From assembly GCA_963576565.1 (NCBI GenBank), contig OY755046.1:56957471-57021470 (forward strand): 64,000 bases of DNA, written 5' to 3'. Under the pieces are notes generated by a model. That model searched no databases. It worked only from the letters and a program-made list of their open reading frames with translations, and was not told where the DNA came from. Origin of the DNA: Aspidapion aeneum (taxonomy: Eukaryota; Arthropoda; Insecta; Coleoptera; Brentidae). Below, one piece after another: positions 56,210 to 64,000 of this stretch. Each line of letters opens with the position of its first letter. The first letter of the stretch is position 1. A program made the translations under genes and the position numbers.

Positions 56210-59200
56210 GGGGGTCGATTTTGACCACAACTTGTTAAATCTCATATTGGAGATTTAACATAGGTACAATCTCTAGTACAATCTCTAGTAGTCAGCTTGG
56301 CCATGGGAATTTTAAAACTTGAATTGTGGCTAAAATACAGACTTTTATTTACCTTTTTCTATGTTTTTACATACCTTTATGGATTTTCCCATATAATTTG
56401 GCCCCACAAGTTTCCTTTTATCACTATTTTCCGAATTTTTCGCGATTTTCCGTGATTGTATTTCATTGTTTTTACTTTAGAACTGTCACTTTTCTGATTT
56501 AACAAACACAGGGTAGGATTTATTATTTTTTAATTATAAATTTACCTATATGTACTTTATTATTATTAAATTAATAGCAACTTCACGCAATTTTTTCCAA
56601 TTTTTTTTTATTTGTTTGATTATAACTTTTTTCAAACTTTTCCAACTAAGTGGTTAGTATACAATTCAACTTTTTTTTAATTAAAAAAAATACATAAAAT
56701 AGCGAATCCGAAATGGCGGATTTTCCCATTTATGATCCGATTTGCATCAAACTCGGAACTTTGAGATCTTTCAGGTCGCTGATTATTATTTTTTACTTAA
56801 ATTTTTAGAAATCAAAATGGCGGACTTTCCCATTTATGAACCAATATGCATCAAACTCGGAACTTTGGGATGTTTAAGGTCGCTGATTATTATTTTTAAC
56901 TTAAATTAATAAAAATCAAAATAGCGGATCTAAAATGGCGGATTTTTCCATTTCTAAACTAATATCCATCAAATTCATAACTTTAAAGTGTTCCAGGTCG
57001 CTGATTATGATCTCTAACTTAACCTTTAAAAAAATCGAAAATGGCGGATTTTCCCATTTATGAACCAATATGCATCAAACTCGGAACTTTGGGGTGCCTA
57101 AGGTCGCTGATTATTATTTTTAACTTAAATTTATACAAATCAAAATAGCGAATCCAAAATGGTGGACTTTCCCATTTATGAACCAATATCCATCAAATTT
57201 GAAACTTTGGCGTGTTCCAGGTCGCTGATTATGATTTCTATCTCAAACTTTAAAAAAATCAAAATTGCGGATCCAAAATGGCGGACTTTCCCATTTATGA
57301 ACCAATATGCATCAAACTCGGAACTTTGGGGTGTTTAAGGTCGCTGATTATTATTTTTAACTTAAACTTTAAAAAAATCAAAATGGCGGATCCAAAATGG
57401 CGGACTTTCCCATATATGAACCAATATGCATCAAACTCGGAACTTTGGGATGTTTAAGGTCGCTGATTATTATTTTTAACTTAAATTAATAAAAATCAAA
57501 ATAGCGGATCCAAAATGGCGGATTTTTCCATTTCTGAACTAATATCCATCAAATTCAAAACTTTGGAGTGTTCCAGGTCGCTGATTATGATTTCTATCTC
57601 AAACTTTAAAAAAATCAAAATTGCGGATCCAAAATGGCGAACTTCCCCATTTATGAACCAATAGCATCAAACTCGGAACTTTGGGGTGTTTAAGGTCGCT
57701 GATTATTAGTTTTAACTTAAATTTATAAAAATTAAAATAGCGGATCCAAAATGGCGGACTTTCCCATTTATGAACCAATATCCATCAAATTCTAAACTTT
57801 AGAGTGTTCCAGGTCGCTGATTATGATTTCTATCTCAAACTTTAAAAAAATCAAAATGGCAGATCCAAAATGGCGGACTTTCTCATTTGGCAGACTTTCT
57901 CATTATGCATCAAATTCGAAACTTTGGGGTGTTACACTTTTAAAAAAATCAAAATGGCGGATTTTCCCATTTTTGAACCAATATGCATTAAATTCGGAAC
58001 TTTGGGTTGTTTCAGGTCTCTGATTATGAGTTCTAACTTAAAGTTAAAAACAAATCAAAATAACGAATCCACAATGGCAAGGTTTCATTCTTGTGCAGTT
58101 TAGGTAAAACTGCAGTAAGTACGCTTTTTATTTTTTTTAATTTAAGTTAAAAATAATAATCAGCGACCTGAAAGATCTCAATGTTCCCAGTTTGATGCAA
58201 ATCGGTTCATAAATGGGAAAGTCCGCCATTTTGGATCCACCATTTTGATTTTTTATAAAATTAAGTTAAAAATAATAATCAGCGACCTTAAACACCCGAA
58301 AGTTCCGAGTTTGATGCATATTGGTTCATAAATGGGAAAGTCCGCCATTTTGGATCCGCCATTTTGATTTTTTAAAAGTTTAAGTTAGAAATCATAATCA
58401 GCGACCTGGAACACTCGAAAGTTTCGAATTTGATGGATATTGGTTCATAAATGGGAAAGTCCGCCATTTTGAATCCGCTATTTTGATTTTTATAAATTTA
58501 AGTTAAAAATAATAATCAGCGACCTTAAACACCCCAAAGTTCCGAGTTTGATGCATATTGGTTCATAAATGGGAAAGTCCGCCATTTTGGATCCGTCATT
58601 TTGATTTTTTTAAAGTTTAAGTTGGAAATTTTAATCAACGACCTAAAACACTCCAAAGTTTCGAATTTGATGGATATTGGTTGATAAATGGGAAAGTCCG
58701 CCATTTTGAATCCGCTATTTTGATTTCTATAAATTTAAGTTAAAAATAATAATCAGCGACATTAAATACCCCAAAGTTCCGAGTTTGATGCATATTGGTT
58801 CATAAATGGGAAAGTCCGCCATTTTGGATCTGCCATTTTGATTTTTTTAATGTTTAAGTTAGAAATCATATTCAGCGACCAGAAACACCCCAAAGTTTCG
58901 AATTTGATGCATATTGGTTCATAAATGGGAAAGTCCGCCATTTTGGATCCGCCATTTTGAGTTTTATAAATTTAAGTCAAAAATAATAATCAGCGACCTG
59001 AAAAATCTCAAAGTTCCGAGTTTGATGCAAATCGGTTCATAAATGGGAAAATCCGCCATTTCGGATTCGCCGTTTTATGTATTTTTTTAATAAAAAATAA
59101 GTTGAATTGTATACTAACCACCTAGTTGGAAAAGTTTGAAAAAAAATATAATCAAACAAATAAAAAAAAAGGGAAAAAATTGCGTGAAGTTGCTATTAAT

Positions 59201-59556
59201 TTAATAATAATAAAGTATAGGTAAATTTATAATTAAAAAATAATAAATCCTACCCTGTGTTTGTTAAATCAGAAAAGTGACAGTTCTAAAGTAAAAACAA
59301 TGAAATACAATCACGGAAAATCGCGAAAAATTCGGAAAATAGTGATAAAAGGAAGCTTGTGGGGCCAAATTATATGGGAAAATCCATAAAGGTATGTAAA
59401 AACATAGAAAAAGGTAAATAAAAGTCTGTATTTTAGCCACAATTCAAGTTTTAAAATTCCCATGGCCAAGCTGACTACTAGAGATTGTACTAGAGATTGT
59501 ACCGCTGTTAAATCTCGAATGAGAGATTTAACAAGTTGTGGTCAAAATCGACCCCC
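56210..59556. mobile_element. 3.35 kb foldback element with tandem-repeat arms
   Basis: Ends GGGGGTCGATTTTGACCACA and the exact inverse TGTGGTCAAAATCGACCCCC, followed inward by GTTAAATCTC-loop-GAGATTTAAC mini-hairpins on both sides. The arms share about 490 bp of unique sequence, then become tandem ~117 bp units: 10-11 plus-oriented units at about 56700-58080 and 8 inverted units at about 58130-59075. Each unit carries CCATTTATGAACCAATATGC, AGGTCGCTGATTATNATTT and AAAATGGCGGA. Alternate units differ (TTTAAGGTCGC versus TTCCAGGTCGC), giving a dimeric ~234 bp period. A ~50 bp spacer lies near 58083-58132. No open reading frame of note. Confidence 0.9.
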
Positions 59557-59559
59557 TGA

Positions 59560-60280
59560 TTTCAATGATTTAAAATATAATATTGAAATTTATTTAAATA
59601 AACTAGACAAGGCGTCTCTATTGTATTTTACATAAAATACGTGATATTCAACCGAGTTTTGTAGCCTTAAGCAAGCTGAAAAATCGATTTATTATGCAAC
59701 TCTGTCCGAATTACAGCGCGAGATCTCTCTAGGAGTGTCATAAATTTTCTTTAGTCCTGGCTAGCTCAAGGGCGTACAACCGGGAGTTCCCTTAAAGATA
59801 CAAGAAGGAAAAATATTTTTCTTTTATAACAGAGTAAAATATTAATTGATTTTTTTATAATAACGAACAAAGTTTTATGGCGAGATTCATAAACTATCTA
59901 TTCTTCGCAATTTAATACCTACTTAAACTGATAAGAAATGGGTTACTTTGCATACCGACACCTCAGAAATTCGTCGCATTATCACAAACTAATTCAGATG
60001 GAATTCCATGGAACAAAAACTGCACCTTTTATTTCTAAAGCAAGATTTTTTGGTGCGCCAATGGGTTAGAACAAAGTGATGCTCATCTTGAGAAACTACC
60101 TTTTTTGAATTCTGAAAATAGAGGAGCAAAATGCACAGTTTGCCTCATAAAGAGGGGCACTGAAGTTTTTACATAAATTTCATGTAATTTATTTTGAAAT
60201 CGAAAATACTCGAATCTATGCCAATCTTTTATTCCCTTATTACCATAAGAGTTTCTAAATTTAACTATTTAAATATGACC
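59560..60280. repeat. ~730 bp direct repeat, right copy
   Basis: Same sequence and orientation as 55421-56151, on the other side of the foldback. It has a private insert ATCGATTTATTATGCAACTC near 59680. Confidence 0.85.
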
Positions 60281-60914
60281 AAACCTTATAACTCTAAAGT
60301 TTTCTATTCCAAAGGTGAAAGAAAAATGGTGTAAAATGATAATAGTCACGTCTTGAAAGCCCCGGTGTTTATCCGGAAAAACAAGACGCAAAATGATCTT
60401 AGCCAAGTCCTTTGCACCTGCCTTCAGCTATATTCCTTTCCGGTTAAATTTTTCGTTCTGTACCCACTATTTGAGAAAATAAAATATTTGCTCTAAGAGA
60501 AAACAGCTATATACTAGAAAGAAAAATCTTGTCCCTTATTGTTCGAGCTTTGTTGTATTTTACCAAGGGTGTCTCAAAAGTTTTCTTTCCACAGGTTTTA
60601 AAAATCTAATATGATAGATACGGACAGATAGATATGATAGAGTTTCTTTCTAGTACAGTAGGTGGATTATGTAATGTATTTAGCCATCGGTAAGATTTAA
60701 AATCGAAATACCTACAGAACTGAAAGGCTAGGTAAGAAATAGTAGTAGAGTTCAATGAAACGATGTCAAAATTCCGCAGCACTTACACCCTCTTTAGACC
60801 GTTGCTGGGTACTAGACTAAATGTACGACAGAGTCATCTATCGCCGAGATTATGACTAGGCTTCATTTTCAGTACATTGGGTTGTTTATCTCTAATAATA
60901 TTGTGTATTCTTAC
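60281..60914. other. Fas3 intron, no gene seen
   Basis: No repeat boundary or coding sequence recognised. 61050-61531 and 63243-63896 are likewise empty intron sequence. Confidence 0.5.
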
Positions 60915-61049
60915 CCAAAAACCAGCTAATATTAGCTACGGGCCGGCCATCTCTCACGATACACTGAGCCTGAAGCATGTCATCTACTTTGTAGACATTG
61001 AGATTATCGTTTCCATGGCTTAGGTCGAGTTCTGGTAGTTTTGGCGCTT
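60915..61049 (-). CDS. Fas3: Fasciclin 3 exon: first half of Ig domain 2 (5'-most exon in window)
   Basis: Fas3 is a membrane-anchored immunoglobulin-superfamily protein that mediates homophilic cell adhesion in epithelia and neurons. Read on the minus strand, this 135 nt exon follows a pyrimidine-rich acceptor ending TTTCAG and stops at a GTAAG donor. It enters with two bases of a split codon and leaves with one base (phase 1 to phase 1). The frame encodes APKLPELDLSHG, then QAQCIVRDGRPVANISWFL, with the B-strand Cys, the RDGRP turn and an NIS glycosylation sequon beside the core Trp. From memory of the family, RDGRPxANISW is characteristic of insect Fas3. The partner Cys is in the next exon. 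The exon opens mid-codon, so upstream exons (signal peptide, Ig1) must lie beyond 64000. I saw no acceptable upstream exon at 61050-64000, which is mostly mariner sequence. Confidence 0.88.
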
Positions 61050-61531
61050 CTGAAAATAGAAATCGTTGCTATTAGTATCGATGTTTTAACTATTTTATGG
61101 TGGACGTTTTAAACAAATTTTGATTGATCAAGTTATCGAAGCTTTTTTTAAAGCCTGTTCCATATATTTTTTGTTACTCTTAAGACAGTATGATTGATAG
61201 ACCACTGGAAAACTAAAATAAAGTTTGTTAAAAGTTGGTTTTCAAAACCATAGAACCTGAAAGGTGGGTACAAAAAAAAAAGGCAAAAAAAATATTAATT
61301 TTTAATCTTCAGTTTTTTTATTGAAAGTTATTAAAACTTTACCAACTTTATGGCGTACAAAGTTTTCATAGGAGTTTCCGATACGAATGTGTTTAGGCCC
61401 ACAGTTTCGTTTATATTTTTTTACAATTACAAGGAGTTTATAACTAGGTTTTTTGTCATTGATAATGTTTTATTAAGGTTTTGTTAGAAATCTTACGTAA
61501 ATTGTATAATTTGAACGGTAATTGTGATTTA

Positions 61532-63242
61532 CAAGGGCTGTCTTGTATATTTTGGATATGGAAACTTAGAGGGCGACACTAATCAAATGTCGTTACAAAA
61601 ACTTAACCTCAATCTTTACCTAACCTAAATTCAAAACGTCAGTTCGATGCATATAGTTTTATAGCTACAGTGAATTTTTTAAGTTAACAAAACCGAGAAC
61701 ATTTTCGGAATATTGATTTTTTACAACTTTCGAAGGAAATTATGAAATGAAGCACCACAGTCGACGGTTTCTCGTTGGTATTGAGAATTCGAGCGAATTC
61801 GGATTAGCCTTAGCGACGATCCAAGGCCAGGTGTACCAAAAACAGACCTGTTGTCTTTTAAGTTTTGCATATAAAGCTGGAATAAAACAGTAGATAACTT
61901 TTAAAGACTTTCTGGTTTCTCGAACTATTCTCCACGAAAATTATCCATGCGCTCAAACCAGTTGTCAAAGCGGTAATTTCACTCGTTTCTTGTTAGTGTT
62001 AAAATTGTATTCTTGAACGTGTTGACTGCTTCCTCTAGTGTCTGAAATCTTTGACCATGCAGTCCCTTCTTGATTTCCGGAAATGTATAGAAATCGATGG
62101 GACTTAGGATGGTTGGAGGATGATTCGTCGTTCGGGGTTCGTTTTCCAAAGCACAGCGATGACTTTCGGCAAATAAATGGTGATATACCAATTGGCAGTA
62201 ACAGTCCTTTGACCTTCTAAAGGAATTGTTGCTACGTGACCTGCTTTTAAGACAAATGTCACTTCGCGAACGGATGACTTTGGTTGGCTTTTCTTCTTCT
62301 TGGAATACCCAAACACACGACTGACTTTTATTTTCGGGTTCGTATGAGTAAATCCACGATTCATTACCACTGACAATGCTGTACACGTTTTTTGAGTTTC
62401 TTGCCTCAAAGAGGTCTAGAGTTTTCTGACACCAATTGAGCCTGGCTTATTTCTGTTCTTCGGTTAACAGATGTGGTATCCAGTGGGAAACTAACTTTCT
62501 TACCCTTAATTCTTCATGCAACCATCTTTTTGGATACACTTCGAGAATGGATCACTTTTGTTGGCTTTTCTTCATCTTGGAATACCCAAATCCACGATTC
62601 ATCACCACTGACAATGCTGTACACGTTTTTTGAGTTTCCTTCCTTAAAGCGGTCTAGAGTTTTCTGACACCAATTGGCCCTGGCTTCTTTCTGTTCTTCG
62701 GTTAACAAATGTGGTATCCAGTGGGAAACTAACTTTCTTACCCTTAATTCTTCATGCAAAATTTATTGAACTGAGGTCTTTGAAATCCCCAATGAGGCCT
62801 TAATCTCGCGATATGTCACATGTAGATCTTCCGTGAGGAGCATGCGCAAAGCATCGATGTTTTTCTTCGTGCCGTTTTTGGTGACCCTGGCCTTGGATTG
62901 TCGCTAAGGTTAATTCGTCCACGCTTGAATTCTCCGTACCAACGAGAAACTGTCGACTGATTTGGTGCTTCATTACCGAAAACAGAAATCAACTCGGCGA
63001 AGCATTCTTGTTGAGATAATTTTCTTCGTTGTAAAAAATTATAGCCCGAAAATGTTCTAGGTTTAATTCTTTTTTCGACTGATTTGTTACCTTAAAAAAT
63101 TCAATGTAGCTATAAAATTATTTGTATCGCACAAATGTTTTGAATTTAGGTTAGGTAAATATTGAGGTTAAGTTTTAGTAACGACATTTAATCAGTGTCG
63201 CCCTCTATGTTCATATATGCAAACTATAAAAGACAGCCCTTG
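61532..63242 (-). mobile_element. Mariner with ~320 bp inverted arms
   Basis: Ends CAAGGGCTGTCTT at the left and AAGACAGCCCTTG at the right, flanked by TA. Inverted similarity extends far beyond a normal ~30 bp mariner repeat. Left 61532 to about 61850 mirrors right 62880-63242, including transposase coding (GACGATCCAAGGCCAGGTG versus its inverse). Element length is 1711 bp versus ~1.3 kb usual. Confidence 0.85.
61979..63060 (-). pseudogene. Mariner transposase remnant with internal duplication
   Basis: On the minus strand the HTH region reads through broken frames at about 63000-62760. ELRVRKLVSHWIPHLLTEEQ and EARANWCQKTLDRFKEGN, SIVSGDESWI follow (62759-62514). The same block then appears again in 62517-62290, ending SIVSGNESWIYSYEPENKSQ with the catalytic Asp replaced by Asn. 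The C-terminus has SPIDFYTFPEIKKGLHGQRF (third Asp present). The DNASSH-type second Asp region is lost. Frameshifts and the ~235 bp tandem duplication make it inactive. Confidence 0.85.
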
Positions 63243-63896
63243 TATATCTTGAAACAAAAATGTTAAACCCTATGTAATGTAAACTTTTTTTTCTTATTTT
63301 GACCTCCCCTATCACCTATTAACTGTGACTCCTTATTTGATTAAATTTAAAAGTTATTTTTAATAGTTTCTCTTAATTTGAGGTTTTGGCGGAGAACGAG
63401 ACATATAGAAGGATCGTTGACCCTGTATTTATATTTATTTAAGGATATGCTGTGGGCATTATATTCTTCAAAAGCTTCCTTTTAATAATTTCTGTAAATT
63501 TGAGGTTTTAGAGGAAAAGGAGACAGCTGAAAGAACAAAACCCAGTGGTTAATGTAGATTTGATCGTTTTCTACTTTTGGAGTTGCATGAGAAACCGTTC
63601 GTGTACTTTTTAAAGTTTTTTAAACTCCTTTCGAAAGGTTTCATTGAGTTTTGTATTTGTTGGCTGAAAGTTCCTCTAATCACCTACTAAACGTGTATTG
63701 CAGGTTTTCTTATTTGCCTGAAAAAGTTGGATTTTTCTACCTATTTCGCTAATGTAACTTTTTAAATTACAAAATGTTTGTAAATATTTTTTGTCACATA
63801 AGAAATAGGTTTCCTTAGGAAATTGAATCATTATTTTTTATTTATTTAGTGCTAAGAAAATTTTTAAAATTACAAAATGTACGTAAATATACAAAC

Positions 63897-64000
63897 AAGG
63901 TTGCTGTATCTCGCCTACGCTCTTTAAGATATACTTGGAACAAGTCCTTAAAGTATGGAAGAAGAAGAAACCACCTTGTATACTTTATGTTTCGCGGATG
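63897..64000 (+). pseudogene. LINE RT fragment running off the window end
   Basis: The plus strand reads CCISPTLFKIYLEQVLKVWK then a short deletion and CILYVSRM, the same RT segment as in the minus-strand copy at 3005-4039. It continues past 64000. Confidence 0.75.

Noticed and set aside
1..64000. CRISPR arrays, operons, bacterial promoters.
   Set aside because: Introns, LINEs, mariners and an insect adhesion gene show this is eukaryotic; the tandem arrays lack CRISPR repeat-spacer structure.

Overview
The window looks like a large, AT-rich, repeat-laden insect genome, possibly a beetle; the order is inferred only from the style of the LINEs and mariners. It has no bacterial-style gene layout. 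The only host gene I can support is the 3' part of one spliced gene on the minus strand. It spans about 38.7 kb (61049 down to 22306) and I identify it as Fasciclin 3 (Fas3), an immunoglobulin-superfamily homophilic adhesion molecule.

Five constitutive exons join in phase: 60915-61049, 54896-55093, 54022-54209, 53356-53497 and 38265-38378. They encode the second and third Ig-like domains and the transmembrane segment. The first exon here opens mid-codon, so the signal peptide and first Ig domain lie beyond the window at higher coordinates. After the transmembrane exon, two in-phase routes give different cytoplasmic tails. One is microexon 24257-24290 joined to 22306-22726, a 139-residue charged tail with repeated tyrosine motifs. 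The other is terminal exon 31086-31252, a short His/Asp-rich tail ending in a class I PDZ-ligand-like DTAV. Two further small candidate exons (32980-33016, 33508-33557) are weaker.

The rest is introns and 3' flank filled with transposable elements, often nested. There are mariner/Tc1-type elements (366-1236, 23152-24213, 61532-63242). There are truncated LINEs of several kinds (3005-4039, 9300-9800, 14143-14824, 18277-18724, 45480-45960, 49090-49865, about 51490-51810, 63897-64000). tRNA-derived SINE-like heads lie at about 33.9 and 36.0 kb. Many TA-flanked short inverted-repeat elements and recurrent CAGTGGCG-type elements are present, along with tandem arrays and an unusual density of long palindromes. 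The most striking structure is a 3.35 kb foldback (56210-59556) in a Fas3 intron. Its arms are tandem ~117 bp units carrying ATGGCGG motifs, and it sits between two direct copies of a ~730 bp sequence. A Penelope-like tandem repeat near 46.4-46.9 kb carries a hammerhead-ribozyme-like core.

Stretch by stretch: 1-9 kb is transposon remnants, a thrice-repeated ~420 bp sequence and a CpG-rich oddity (7.1-9.1 kb). 9.3-20.6 kb is LINE debris, a satellite and nested inverted-repeat elements. 20.6-31.3 kb holds foldback MITEs plus three alternative-tail exons. 31-38.4 kb is repeats and the transmembrane exon. 38.4-53 kb is intron with palindromes and decayed retroelements. 53.3-61.05 kb carries the Ig exons around the giant foldback. 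61-64 kb is a mariner with inverted duplicated arms and a LINE fragment.
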